DNA from: Glandiceps talaboti
Lineage: Eukaryota; Hemichordata; Enteropneusta; Spengelidae
DNA length: 64,000 nucleotides
Assembly (NCBI RefSeq): GCF_964340395.1
Contig: NC_135551.1
Location: 16,727,003-16,791,002, forward strand
Direction: 5' to 3'
The notes beneath the pieces were generated by a model, which worked only from the letters and a program-made list of their open reading frames with translations, searched no databases and was not told the DNA's origin. Both the position numbers and the translations under genes were made by a program. Below are positions 25,457 to 40,779 of this stretch, in pieces (position 1 is the first letter of the stretch; every line of letters begins with the position of its first letter).

Positions 25457-28400
25457 CTGTAAAACAAATTCAAAATTAAATAAAAGTTTGTATTACTATT
25501 ATTCCTGCAATGGTTATCATATACCTTATATGTATGTATGTTCTAATGCGGAGGAATAAAGAAAACTAATTAACATACAATTGTTACAGCAGAAAATGAC
25601 TGATGACATTGCACTGAGGATGTGCAAAGTTTTATGATCATTGACAAAGATACATCATTTCCACTAGCAATTTACCGCCAGAAACATTAAATCTATCATC
25701 ATGCGATCTCCGAGTGATTTTTATTTATTACAAGTGATCAATGTGGGAAACATTACTTGATGATACCAGAAACTGATAAACTGGCTTCATCATTGTTAAT
25801 CTGTGCACAAAATTTATTTCGCCGTCAACATGTGAAATGAATCCGTACGTATGGGCAGGATGTTCGGTTTACAGGTAGGTCTATTGTTCATGTAATCGGT
25901 ATAACTTTTATTTCTGTATTCGGCATATATTATATCTTCCCAGGAGAAAACTGAGTGACATACTTACATACAGAAACAATTGCACATACTTGCAGTCATT
26001 ATTAAACAAAGTCTAGAACGTACCAGGACAATTCTTTTCATCACTTCCGTCATCACAGTGTTGATATTTATCACATCGTCTGTCAGCACTTGTACAATCC
26101 CCATTGTCACATTTAAAGAATGCTTTATTTGTACAATCTAGGAAGGCATTAAAAGTACAACATGACATGGTTCTTAAATAGAGAGTACACATTCACACCT
26201 TCATTCGAGGAATGTCAAATTAGGTTGTGTAGACGAGTGAATATCATTCCAGTCTCCACACACATTATGCTACTTCATTAACATATATAGACACAATAAA
26301 ACGGCAAATGTATATTTATATCTACAACCATGTCATATTTGACCTTGGCAAGACTAGTCTACGCGGTGTGTTCCTTTTTGCCATATATATGTTTTATATT
26401 ATTTGATAGTTCATACAGGCGATACATTTAACGTACATTACTAATAAAAATAAAACGTTACTGTATCTTAAAAATTGTGAAAAATAATTCTTTGGTTAGA
26501 GTTACCCGACCCCACCGAGTTTTCGCTGTCGACTCTGAACTGGTTTTACGTATTTGAGAAAAAATAATGTAATCGCAAAAATTGTTAAGTCTCACGAAGG
26601 TGGATGAGAAAACTAACATCAACATAAAAAGACAATGTAAAACTGTTCATCCAATCTGTAATGGCTGAGCATATGATAGGAAGAAATAAATAACACAGAG
26701 ACCATTTGGAAAACAACGGGAAACATGAACTATGTACTTAAACATGGAAAGAAAATATACAACAAAATAAAATACCTCAACCGACTACCTACCTACCCCA
26801 CCCATTCTAACTATTGAGCAAAATCAGAACTCCACAATTTCATTTATTAGGCCTTATAATAAGTACCTTCACAAACTTTCCCCTCGTCACTTCCATCACT
26901 GCAGTTTTCATAACCATTACATAAAGTCCAACGCGAAATACAATATCCATTGTCACATTCAAATCCTGGGCAATCTGTCCAGATATGAAGAAATAGATGT
27001 TAAAAGATATGTAGTGCTCCAGAATTAAGCTTGTCATGAGTTACTCTCTGAGAGTCCATCATTATTACAGTGACTTTCGAACTTTTGATATTTATGGTAA
27101 TGTTTGCAAGTGTGCGTAACAGTCAATTTTATTTCATTTCACACCTGTCCATCAGCATTTTCATGGAGGGGTGTGATATCATTAGATATCATAAAAAAAT
27201 ACGATGATTTGATTGCGATATTTTTTTATGTTGTCTTGGGGATGGCAGTTGGCTAGATAACATGTTCTAATGCACATGAATGAAGACAACCAATTAACAT
27301 ACAATTGTTCCAGCTGAAAATTGTTGACGATATTGGAATGAGGATGTGCAAAGTGCTATGATCAAAGGAACAGATACGTCATTTCCACCAGGCATTTACC
27401 ACCAGAGGCATTAAATTCATCATCATGCGATCTCGGAAGAGTAGTGTCTATTTATTATCAGTGATCAATGTGGCAAACATTACTTGATGATTGCAGAAAA
27501 TGATAAAAATGGCTTCATCATTGAAAATCTACGTACAGAATTTGTGGTGTTTTGCCGTCAACATTAAGGACATGTAAAATGAATCCGTATGTGCAGGATG
27601 TTCGGTTTACAGGTCTATTTGATACAACGTTCATTAATTGTTCATGTAATCGGTATAACTTTTGTTTCTCTCCTTGGCTTGAAAATAATGCATATTGTCT
27701 AAGTATAGAAGGAGAGTGATTGGGCCACCTTTATATGTCTACTTATCGCGACATTGTATGTTCGCTACAGAAAGCTGAGTGACAAACTTATACAGAGAAA
27801 CAATTGTACATATTAAACAAACAAACTCTAGAACGTACCAGGACAATTCAGTTCATCACTTCCATCACCACAGTCTTGAGAAGTATCACAACGGTTGACA
27901 GCCAGTGTACAATTCCCATTGTTACATTTGAACAATGATTTATCTGTACAATCTAAGAAGGCATTTAAAGTACAACATGACATGGTTCTTATATATCGTA
28001 CACATTCACACATTCTTTCAACGAATTTCAAATGTGGTTGTGTGGACGTCTTTCCAGTCTCCACACAGATTGTGCTACTACATTAACATATATAGACACA
28101 GGAAAATGACGAGTGTATATTTATATCTACAACCATGTCATATTTGACCTCGGCATTAAGAATAGTTTAGGTGCTGTGTTCCTTTTTGCCATATATATGT
28201 TTTATATTATTTGATAGTTCATACAGGAGATACATTTAATGTACATTACTCATGAAAATAAAACGTTACTGTATACTTATTCAAAAAATCAGAAAAATAA
28301 TTGTTTGTTTCGAGTTAAATACCCGACCCCACACAGTTTTCACTGTCGACTCTGAACTGTTGTTACGTATTTGAGAAAAAATAATGAAATCGAAAAAATT

Positions 28401-31400
28401 GTGATAACTCACGAAGGTGGACGCGAAAACTGACATCAGCTTAAAAAGACAATGTAAAACTGTTCTTCCAATTTGTAATGGCTGTACATCTGATAGGAAG
28501 AAAAAATAACTCGGAGACCACTTGGCAAACAACGGGAAACATGTACTAAGCACTTACACATGGAAAAAAAACATACTACAAAATAAAATAACTAAACAGC
28601 CTCCCTACCTACCCCACTCATTTTAACTATTGAGCTTAATCGGAATCACACAATTTCATTTATTAGTCCTTATAATAAGTACCTTCACAAATTTTCCCCT
28701 CGTCACTTCCATCACTGCAGTCTCCATAACCATTACATAGACGCCAACCCGAAATACAATATCCATCGTCACATTCAAATCCTGGGCAATCTGTCCAGAT
28801 ATGAAGAAATAGATATTAACAGATATGCAGTGCTCCAGAATTAAGCTTGTCATGAATTAATCCCTGAAGTCCATCATTATTACAGTGACTTTCGAACTTT
28901 TGATATTGATGGTAATGCTTGCAGGCGCTGGTAACAGTCGATTTTATTTCATAACACACATGTCCGTCAACATTTTCATGGAGGGGTGTGGCATTATTGA
29001 TTATCATAAACAATTGCGATGAATTGATTGCGATATTTCTTGACGTTGCCTAGGCGATGGCAGTTGGCTAGATTATATTTCTTATGCTGAGGAAGAAAGA
29101 CAATTGTTCCAGCAGAAATTAGTTGACGATATTACACCGAGGATGTGCAAAGTGTTATGATCATCGGAAAAGATACGTCATTTCCATTACACATTTACCA
29201 CCAGAAGCATTAAATCTATCATGATGTGATCTCGGAAGAGTGGTGTCTATTTATTATCAGTGATCATTGTGGCAAACATTACTTGATGATCGCAGAAAAT
29301 GATAAAAATGGCTTCATCATTGAAAATCTATGTACAGAATTTGTAGTGTTTTGCCGTCAACATTACGGAAATATGAAATGAATCTATGGGCAGGATGTTC
29401 TGTTTACAGGTCTATTGCATACAACGTTCATGTACTCGGTGTAACGTTTGTTACACCGAGAGTGATTGGGCCACCTTTATATATCTACTTATCACTTTTC
29501 GTTTAAGACGACATTGTATGTTCCCTACAGAAAACTGAGTGACATAATTTTTTCATATTAAACAAACAAACTCCAGGACGTACCAGGACAATTCAGTTCA
29601 TCACTTCTATCATCACAGTCTTTATATGCATCACATCGGTAGCCAGCCACTGTACAATTCCCATCGCCACATTTGAATAATGCTTTATCCGTACAATCTA
29701 AGAAGGCATTGCAAGTACAACATGTCATAGTTCTTAAATATCGTAAACATTCACATATTCTTTCAACAAACTTCAAATGTTGTTGTTTGGACGAGTGAAC
29801 GTCTTTCCAGTCTCAACACCCATTGTGCAACTACATTAACATATATAGACACAGGAAAATGACGAGTGTATATTTATATCTACAACCATGTCGTATTTGA
29901 CTTCGGCAAGATTAATATATATATATGTGTTGTTTTCTTCTTATAGGCGAAAAAGGTCATGTACATCGATGAAAGAAAATTGTAACTGTATACGTAATTA
30001 CAGTGCGTACCTTCACAAAGTTTACCCTCGTCACTTCCGTCACTACAGTCTTTAAAACCATTACATATAGTCCAATGGTAAATACACTCGCCATTGTCAC
30101 ATTTAAATTCATCGCAGTCTGTCCATATATGAAGACAAATATCACAGTACTCAGATTTAGAGTTTGCCATAAACATAACATACAGCCCAATCAGGATTCA
30201 TTGTTACATTGAATCAATGGCAATATGTCCTGATATGAACAAAAGTCATGAAAGATATGCAGTAATTCAGAATAACGTTTATCATGAGTTTCTCCCGTAA
30301 ATTCCATCCTTACTTCTCTTGAACTCTTTATATTTATAGTAATGTTTGCTGATATTTTTTTATATTGCCTAGGTGATGATTGTTTGTCTAAATGATGAGA
30401 TTATTTTTGAGAAAGAAATCCGTATTGGCAGGATGTTCGGTTTACAAATATATATATATTCGCCACCATGTTCATTACTAATGATATTGCTCGTTTAACC
30501 GACATAACATTTATCTCTACCTGGCTAGCAAAGAAGGCATATTGTCTAATCATAGAATGAACGGGACCGAGTCACCTTTGTATGCTTACTTATGAAGTGC
30601 TCTTTGAGATATTGGTAGTTGGTTTTGAACTGGGATGTATTTATATGCATTTACATTTCAAATGAAATAAAATAAAAGTGATAACAAGATGTACTTGTAT
30701 TTAGTGAAAATAAACTTTGGTTAAAATCATAATTTTGTTTGGTTTGACATGCAATGATTATGTTCCCGGAAGAATTTAGGTTTTCGTTAAATACCTGTCT
30801 GTCTTCTTTCAATCCTGGAGGATGCCTAACAATGCAACGAATAAAGAATACAGTTTGATTGAAAGGAGATTGACAAAGCGATTGATCAGATGCACTTTAA
30901 AGAGTATGTTTCATTTGTTCAATAATTAGCATTTTTAAAAGTAGATAAGCATTAACAGCCCCTATTATCTATTAGTGATGAAGTAATTATAGCCATATCA
31001 ATTGCTCATCCATTTCTTTCAAAAAAAGGTCGATTTAATAATGTCTCATTTCGTCCTACCATATAACTTGTCTGTCATTTTCCACCAGGTATTTGTCAAA
31101 CAGAAACAACTGTGTTGTGGTTGTAGGTGAGTCGAGTGATGGCAGCATACAGTGTTGCAAGTAGATCATTGGTATTGAATCGTCTCGCAAATACACGTGT
31201 ATACAGTATTTTTCACGTTCTGCTTATTTGCTTCAATCTCAAAACGATATCATGAAAAAATAATTTTCTGCTACGCTGACTATTTTACTTTAAACTATTT
31301 CAAATGTACAACTGTTTGGGATCGATAAAACCTACATACCACTACGACAGGCAAGTGACGTCCCTCTCTAAAGTTTTTGAATCTGGAATGGTGATCATCA

Positions 31401-32590
31401 TGTAACTTTCTTGGAGATAATGGGATCTATAATGAAAGACGGTAAAAAGATGAGAGCACTAGCGACTACACTAAAGACTGTGAAGACCAGAAAAAGTATC
31501 AAATTCAATATTGATTTACAAAGAGTTATCATCCTTGTTGATCCTGATTAGATATAATGGAAACTTTTCGTCGTCGACCATGACCAGGTGGTTTCCTGTT
31601 CGATGTGGTTGGAACGTAGCTTACACAGGTAGATGATCTATCTTGGGCTTGAAATTACTTCTAAATTGATGGGTAGAATGCAGGCCGGAGTGAGTGGGAA
31701 AAGGTGTTACTGTGTATAGATGGGCCTGACCTGGTCTTGTCTGATTTTTTCTTGTCTTGTCTTGTCTTGTCTTGTCTTGTCTTGTCTTGTCGTATATTGT
31801 ATTGTATTGTATTGTATTGTATTGTATTGTATTGTATTGTATTGTATTGTATTGTATTGGTTTTCCTGTCTCGTCTTATCGTATTTTCACCAATGTATGA
31901 AACAGACACTGTATAGACACTTGTGGTGCCATACTGACAGCAATGAAGACAAATCGTTCTAACAGGGCCAATAATGAGACATCATGACCCACCTCTTTAA
32001 TAAACGTTACCTCAATATCTACTTAAGTTCATGAAATAATACTGAACAAGAATGTACCGTGTTTATTGTCACATGCAATTATTGGTCACATATTCTTTGC
32101 CAATGGAATGAGTAGTTGCACCCACTCTTGGAAATGTGTTGAGCAGGAAACATTTCCATTCGTGTCGACCATCAGGGAAAGTAAAGGAGTACGCACGTAT
32201 CCTCTATCCGTCCGTCCATCTGTATTGACCCATCCAGCCATTTACTCTCCATTCCTTCCCACATACCTACTACCTAGACCATCCCCCTACACAAACACAC
32301 ATATACATACATACATACATACATACATACATACATACATACATACATACATGCATACATACATACATACATACATACATACATACATACATACATACAC
32401 ACGCATACATACATACATACATACATACATACATACATACATACATACATACATACATACATACATACATACATACATACATACATGCATACATACATAC
32501 ATACATACACACATACACACATACATACATACATACATACATACATACATACATACACACATGCATACACACGTACATACACATACATAC

Positions 32591-32621
<31 letters not shown>

Positions 32622-35430
32622 TACATACATACATACATACATACATACATACATACATACATACATACACACACATACACACATACATACATACATACAT
32701 ACATACATACATACATACACACACATACACACACACACATACATACATACATACATACACACACACATACATACATACATACATACATACATACATACAT
32801 ACATACATACATACATACATACATACATACACACATACACACATACATACACACACATACATATATACATACATACACACATACATACATACATACATAC
32901 ATACATACATACATGCATACACACACACATACATACATACATACATACATACATACATACATACATACATACATACATACATACATACATACATACATAC
33001 ATACATACATACAAGCGTTTAGCATGCTAAAACGACATGTGTAAATACTTAAGTCGGTAGGTAATAGTTTCCGGGTAATGACCCGGCCAACACCGTATAG
33101 CGCCATCAACAGTGTGTATTCATGAGTCCGGTAGGGTATTCGACTCCTTATTATTGCATAAGTTGGGGTTGAGGACATACCAGCATATCGAGTCAAGTGT
33201 TTTCATATATTCTATAATGTCTTTTTTAAGTATTCATTGCTAGTGATAGAAGCATTTACCACGATGCAAACTTACAATGGTTTTGTTTATAAAGGAATAG
33301 GCATGTATTGTTTTTTCAAAACCGTGTGCCTGGAAACATACGTATTCTATAGGTTTACGCCCGTAAGTGTATTCATAGATCGTGTTTGTATCGTGTAGTG
33401 ATACCACTTATTTCATATACTTTATTTTAGACTATAGTGTGTGCTCAGGCGTTGAGTTATATCAGTATATATTACAGTTTAGTTCATTATAAGTACCAAA
33501 ATATACAATTTACCGTAAAAGTAGCAATTGCGTTAGTTATTCTTTATTCATTTAACGGATTTATATAAATATGGATACTTTAATACTCATCGTATGGAGA
33601 TGTATATCATGCAAGGAAGACAAGAAAGATAAGATGGCAGATAACTAGATGAACAAAATATGAACTTAAAGTGTCACGAGGTCTATGATCAGTGATGACA
33701 ATGGATAACCTTATGTCTTTATTAGTGAGAATCTATTAATTGTGCCTGACACTGACAGACTGACTGACTCATTTTTTTAAAATAACACATGAAATGAAAT
33801 GTGGATTAGTTTATGAACTAATACAGTGTTTCTGATTAAATCTACTTTCTATTTTGAAATTCTGACATAGGCTGTATGCGAGGAAAAACATTTATCACAT
33901 TCCGCGCAAAACAAAGCGGTGAAGGGCGATTCATGTTCAATCTATACAATTTAATACCTCTGTAATATTTCCTAACTTGGGTGGCTTGCAGTGGTGGATC
34001 TAGGAATGTTGATGCCATCGTGTATGCGCAATCATATTTTTTTTAATGAGTGCAATGTAGGTGTTTGGCCACAGTGTATGCTAGGCAAAGTGTTTGCAAT
34101 CATATTCAATATTAATGTTCTTCTCCTAAAATATTGATATATCTCAGCCTCTCCTACGTCTAATTTTGAAAAAAATGCAGAAATATATTAGCCCAAACTG
34201 ACTATATCGAGAAAATATCGGAATTATTGATAATACTGGGATAAACAATGAATTGCTATCAGTCTTAACGCCGTTTACTAGGATACCTTTAGTTTGTATT
34301 AGGCTACTTTCACTTTGTATGTAAGTAACATGGAATATGCAAATAGGTACAAGAATCACTAATATAACCAATGTAAAAACAAGCGGAAAATTAACAGGTA
34401 CGCACATCAATTCAAACTTTTGCGATATATCTTCTTTACAGGTATTAACAACAGGCCTAGGGTAAGTTTCAATTCACCTTGGTTACCATATGAAACAAGT
34501 ACATTAACTATACACTATGAAATATTGATTAGTAGGCAACAACAATATGATCTCTAGAGATGTATGTTTGGTTCTTAGGATTACTGTTATTTGATTTTTG
34601 TATATATTTGCAAAATATAAAAATTGAATACCTGTCGTTTTATTAGTATACGTTGTAGTACGACAGAATTTACGATCGTTTTGTAGATACACGTTTATTG
34701 AACGTTGAAAGCGTTTGACGGTGTTTTGTACAACATTCAAAGAGGCGGAGAAAGAGTGTTTTGTGAAATATTATGTAAAATACATTATAACTAACACACT
34801 CTCAACGACAATACTAGTTTAGTGACAAAGAAATCATTACATACTGAGAACTCAAACAATACTCGGTAATAACACCCACTGTAGGGGGTTTACGAAAAGG
34901 AGGCGAACACAAAAGAGCACACTTATAGAGATGGGTTGTACGGTTATGAGGTGTGGATACTTGCGATCGACCTGCAACCATTGATTCACATGTGAAAGAG
35001 GGAAAGATTAACGGGAAAATATAACAGCGCTATATTTTTTTCAAAAGTGTAATCTCATCTTTTATGTCGGTTATAAAGCATAATAAACAGATGTAGACTT
35101 CAAAAAGTAATATGATTTAAAGACATCATTGAATTGAAAACATCATGTACGTATGTATTTACATGGTGATATTTGGTCATGGAGAGTAGCTTTCACTATA
35201 TACAAAACATACCACATTTGTAAGACTACCGTATGACTGTAGAATACTAGGAAAATCACAACGTACATGTACTTGTCATGCACAACAATATGGTCATGAA
35301 TTCTGCTCTCAGCACGAATGTGACCAAACACTCGTTATCATAGGCAATTGCAAACAAAACAAAATAAACTTACCTCCAAGGAAACTGATGCCGCTAACAC
35401 GGCAGTCAGGAAAACAAACACTTTCAACAT
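25452..35430 (-). CDS. Secreted LDLa-repeat protein, copy B (spliced gene)
   Basis: The most complete copy: signal peptide [19 protein letters not shown], spacer [10 protein letters not shown], six LDLa modules in strict alternation of 36- and 38-residue types, then Glu-stop. Coding pieces are 35374-35430, 30795-30825, 30011-30118, 29584-29697, 28683-28790, 27839-27952, 26867-26974, 26024-26137 and 25452-25456; the sum is 759 nt, so 252 residues in one frame without any stop. All splice borders are GT-AG. The protein should be secreted and disulphide-rich; calcium binding follows from the family. No membrane segment, EGF or protease domain is present. The substrate or partner cannot be told from sequence. 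The 36/38 pair is repeated three times and the last two pairs share an intronic inverted-repeat element. Confidence 0.85.
26024..26137 (-). CDS. LDLa module 6, copy B (38-residue type)
   Basis: [14 protein letters not shown], then [17 protein letters not shown]. Acceptor TTCCTAG, donor GTACGT. The Asp before cysteine 5 is His. Confidence 0.85.
26468..26854. mobile_element. AGGCCT-ended element in intron, copy B (second)
   Basis: About 387 bp matching 11,171-11,535. The right end TTAGGCCT lies 12 bp from the donor of LDLa module 5. Confidence 0.55.
26867..26974 (-). CDS. LDLa module 5, copy B (36-residue type)
   Basis: [11 protein letters not shown], then [18 protein letters not shown]. Nearly the same as module 4 of copy A and module 3 of copy B. 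Confidence 0.85.
27839..27952 (-). CDS. LDLa module 4, copy B (38-residue type)
   Basis: [14 protein letters not shown], then [17 protein letters not shown]. Acceptor TTCTTAG, donor GTACGT. Confidence 0.85.
28277..28670. mobile_element. AGGCCT-ended element in intron, copy B (first)
   Basis: About 394 bp, same element in the same place relative to the 36-residue exon (module 3). The right end has drifted to TTAGTCCT. Confidence 0.55.
28683..28790 (-). CDS. LDLa module 3, copy B (36-residue type)
   Basis: [11 protein letters not shown], then [18 protein letters not shown]. Six cysteines, donor GTACTT. Confidence 0.85.
29584..29697 (-). CDS. LDLa module 2, copy B (38-residue type)
   Basis: [14 protein letters not shown], then [17 protein letters not shown]. 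The Gly of the usual DGSDE turn is Arg here, while the acids and cysteines stay. Confidence 0.85.
30011..30118 (-). CDS. LDLa module 1, copy B (36-residue type)
   Basis: [11 protein letters not shown], then [18 protein letters not shown]. It follows acceptor ATATATGGACAG. It is the only module here whose junction codon is GAC, not GAT; both code Asp. Confidence 0.85.
30172..30224 (-). pseudogene. Relic LDLa exon, copy B
   Basis: Counterpart of 13,111-13,162. The acceptor AG is lost (GGACAT in place of GGACAG) and the frame is broken, so it cannot be used as an exon. Confidence 0.6.
30795..30825 (-). CDS. 31-nt micro-exon, copy B
   Basis: Acceptor GCATTGTTAG, codes [10 protein letters not shown] plus one base, donor GTATTT. 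Phase 0 to phase 1. Confidence 0.8.
31751..31859. repeat. Compound pentanucleotide tract
   Basis: (CTTGT)n followed by (TATTG)n, with flanks homologous to those of 15,989-16,168. Confidence 0.95.
32295..33013. repeat. Long interrupted (ACAT)n
   Basis: About 720 bp of ACAT with scattered ACAC and GCAT variants. It is nearly five times longer than in copy A. The long open frames on both strands come from the 4-bp period (12 bp equals four codons) and are not genes. Confidence 0.97.
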
Positions 35431-35450
35431 GTCTATGTGTGATGGGTGAC
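35374..35450 (-). CDS. Signal-peptide exon, copy B
   Basis: Acceptor TTCCATTTCAG, ATG at 35430, 19 codons, donor GAG/GTAAGTTT in phase 0. It differs from copy A mostly by conservative hydrophobic changes, which suggests selection on a signal peptide. Confidence 0.85.
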
Positions 35451-35899
35451 CTGAAATGGAATAAAAAATGAAATGTTTATTATTGTTACATAATAAACTC
35501 AGTCCTTGAAAGATATTTACAAAACACCTAGCCTGTTACAAAACAGTGAACTTCATTGCAATCTAGTAGCGGATATTAAGAAACCTGCGAACTTTCACAA
35601 CCGTATTTATAAAGAGATGTGAACAGTAAAACTATAACTTTGTAGTGCGTTCTGTGTAGAATAGTAACATTTCATTATAAGAGCCAAATTTAAATTAAAC
35701 TAATTGTTCAATTAGCCTTTTTTAAAATTCAAATCCATGTTAATCATTTGCACACGAAAATAATCATCTGACACGAATGCTCAGTGTTATGAAGAAGGAG
35801 AAGAAGAATTATGATTATTGCAATGTATTTCAGTACAGCAGAGAAGTCGCTTAAGTCGTACCAGAAAATATTGCAGAACTCAAATAAATTATCACCTAC

Positions 35900-35985
35900 T
35901 TGTTATGTGAGAGACGATAGCAGTAGAACAGTCTTCAGCGTCCACTAACTGCAAGTCGGCAACGTTTGAATGATGCAAATTCACT
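35900..35985 (-). other. 5' non-coding exon 1, copy B
   Basis: Matches exon 1 of copy A (GCCGACTTGCAGTTAGTGGA...). It ends CATAACAA with donor GTAGGTGA, a weaker exon end than CAG in copy A. A TATA-like AAATAAATAAAAG lies about 30 bp before the presumed start (36,007-36,020). The 5' edge is approximate. Confidence 0.5.
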
Positions 35986-36020
35986 GCAGAACCTTGTTAA
36001 GCTCACACTTTTATTTATTT

Positions 36021-38565
<2,545 letters not shown>

Positions 38566-40091
38566 GTAGAACAGTCTTCAGCGTCCACTAACTGATTGTC
38601 GGCAACGTTTGAATAATGTAAAACAATTACAGAACCTTGATAAGCTCACATTTTTATTTATTACAAACAATACTTGTCAATAATAGACAGAAAGCTTGAC
38701 TATTTTGATGAACTTTGTAGATTTTCCTGGCAATTCCACTGAAAACATTTAAATGAGCAGTTTAGTAAGTCTGGAAAACATAATGAATACGAACTCGTAT
38801 TGCGACAGACTCTGACAGATGTAACAATAAACAATAGCTTAAAACTTTACGTCAAATGTTAAGGGTCTTTAAAGGTTGTGTATTGGTGATTGTGAGAATG
38901 AATAAAAAGGGATGAAAATAACAGCACCTAAGTTTTTCGAATTTAATTAGCTTCGCTTTTGTTGTACTTTATGTGTGTTTTGAATGGAGTCTATGGGCAG
39001 TGACTATGTGAGGGTACATGTTCTGTGTTCATTTATGTAAAAAGTTGTCACGACATTATGGATCAAGTCTTAATCTGATAAAATATACACAAATGTTTTA
39101 TTTATTTCATTACTTAAAAGTGAGCAATGAAATAAATACTGCTATGTCCTTTCGTAATATTTAATAATTAGAATCCTGCAATTTTAAGCACCGTTCTGCT
39201 GACATAAGAATGATCATATCCTGCCAAGGGGAGGTAATGCAGTCACGTCAGACTTATGTCAGCTTTACTTACTCTGTTAATATTCAATATCAACGTACAG
39301 TTATTTTTTCAGCAACTTGGGAAATTATTCAAATTATTCAAATCATTGTATGTCCAAGTGTTTTGCCTTTTTAGGGGATTGCCTGCAAGAGTTTGTGTGA
39401 AATGACAATAGTTACCACATCCTCTTTGCCTTGTAAGTGACCAAATTTAAGTGATAATATATCACACATAATAATTCCTTAGTTGATAGCAGTAATAGAA
39501 TGTAAATGCTTAGTAGATCATTATTTTCTATTTGATGCGATCCATATTGCTCTTGTGACGAGTTATATCATTACATGGTCGGACATACCCCTCCAAACAT
39601 TGTGAACACGCCTGTCTGTCTGTCATTATTATTATTGTTTAAAACTATTGTTGTGCTAAAGTAATAAGAAGGCAAACTGATTCAATTGCAGGTTGCTATT
39701 ATTTGTTCTGTTCATTCTAATGTTCCAGTGTGATGATATTTACAATACAGCACAACACAACCGATACATTCAAATAACAAAATAAAATGAATACATTACG
39801 AGTAAAGATCACACAGGCTTCATATTACATGTACATTGAGCGATTTACGTGTTGGTGACCTCAATTTTAAATACAAGTACCCCCCCCCCCCCACACACAC
39901 ACACACACACCGCCACTTGTACGGTTATGGCTTTGCTAAATGCGTTAATGCAATATAATATTATCCCAAATATTTAGACACCAGAATTTCTTCTTTGTCA
40001 CTCTTTCTCTCTCTAGCTCGTTGCGGTTTCGTACACCAGGCTGCTCCACGAAGCCTAATTAGTATGTTCTAAATTTGAAATAGTCTCTGCA

Positions 40092-40093
<2 letters not shown>
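38566..40093 (-). repeat. Second, truncated promoter block of copy B
   Basis: Repeats the exon 1 and upstream region of copies A and B, but the exon 1 match ends inside the exon (after CTGTTCTACTG on the minus strand), just before the donor. It therefore could drive transcription but has no splice donor of its own. It keeps the 200-bp stretch missing at 36.5 kb, so it is closer in content to copy A than to its neighbour. Confidence 0.65.

Positions 40094-40172
<79 letters not shown>
40094..40172. repeat. (TC)n
   Basis: TC tract closing the second promoter block, as at 21,431 and 37,291. Confidence 0.95.
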
Positions 40173-40175
<3 letters not shown>

Positions 40176-40725
40176 ATTTATCTATCTATCTCTCTTTTTC
40201 TGTCTTTTGTAATATTGTAATACTTTTAAATTGACCATTTGTTTAATACGTTCATAGCCACCTGAGCTATTTTTGATAATTAAGCAATTATGTTCAGTCA
40301 GTTTTACAGGTTTGAAGTGATAATTGTAAATTGTAATTTGAAATACAGTGTAACTAGTCCTTGTATACACCTATGTACATTATATAAAGTCTAAGGCAAA
40401 ATAAAGAACATTGTGTGTATTCGATGACCTGCCCGACCTTAATAATTCTGTAAACATTTAAAACAAAAAGTTAAGTAATTATCTATCCACTTGATCTTCA
40501 TGTATGTCTGTTTTCCTTCCACATTATTATCTGTACATTAAAAAATCACAGAAGTGGTATTCTGACAGACATTTCGTTTGTTTGTGGTCGATGCAAAATG
40601 ATTTCAAAATTAAAAAGAAAGGTTATTAAAAAGTCAATGTTACATATTGAACATGTGACTATATACTGTAAATACATTGGCTGTTGTTTACGTCGGAGTA
40701 CAAGTTGCAACAACAAGGAGAAGTG

Positions 40726-40779
40726 ATGGACATGGGGCGTGTGTTCCTTATAGTGTGTTTTGTGGCGATCACCTGCAAG
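40726..40779 (+). CDS. Orphan plus-strand signal-peptide exon
   Basis: ATG followed by MDMGRVFLIVCFVAITCK, a good signal peptide, and a strong donor AAG/GTAAGTTTGG in phase 0. It points away from the LDLa genes' strand. I find no plus-strand exon to which it could splice within the copy, and the counterpart in copy B is frame-broken. It may be the first exon of a neighbouring gene caught in the duplication, or a non-functional remnant. Confidence 0.4.

Larger units (their letters stand above)
30826..35373 (-). other. Large intron of copy B
   Basis: Matches the large intron of copy A apart from the SINE, which is absent, and the (ACAT)n tract, which is far longer. No further exons seen. Confidence 0.5.

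Noticed and set aside
32066-33196. Long open frames of repeated YIHT or MYVC residues on both strands
   Set aside because: They arise from the (ACAT)n period and have no codon or protein signal; the same holds for frames across (TA)n, (TC)n, (GA)n and (AGAC)n tracts.
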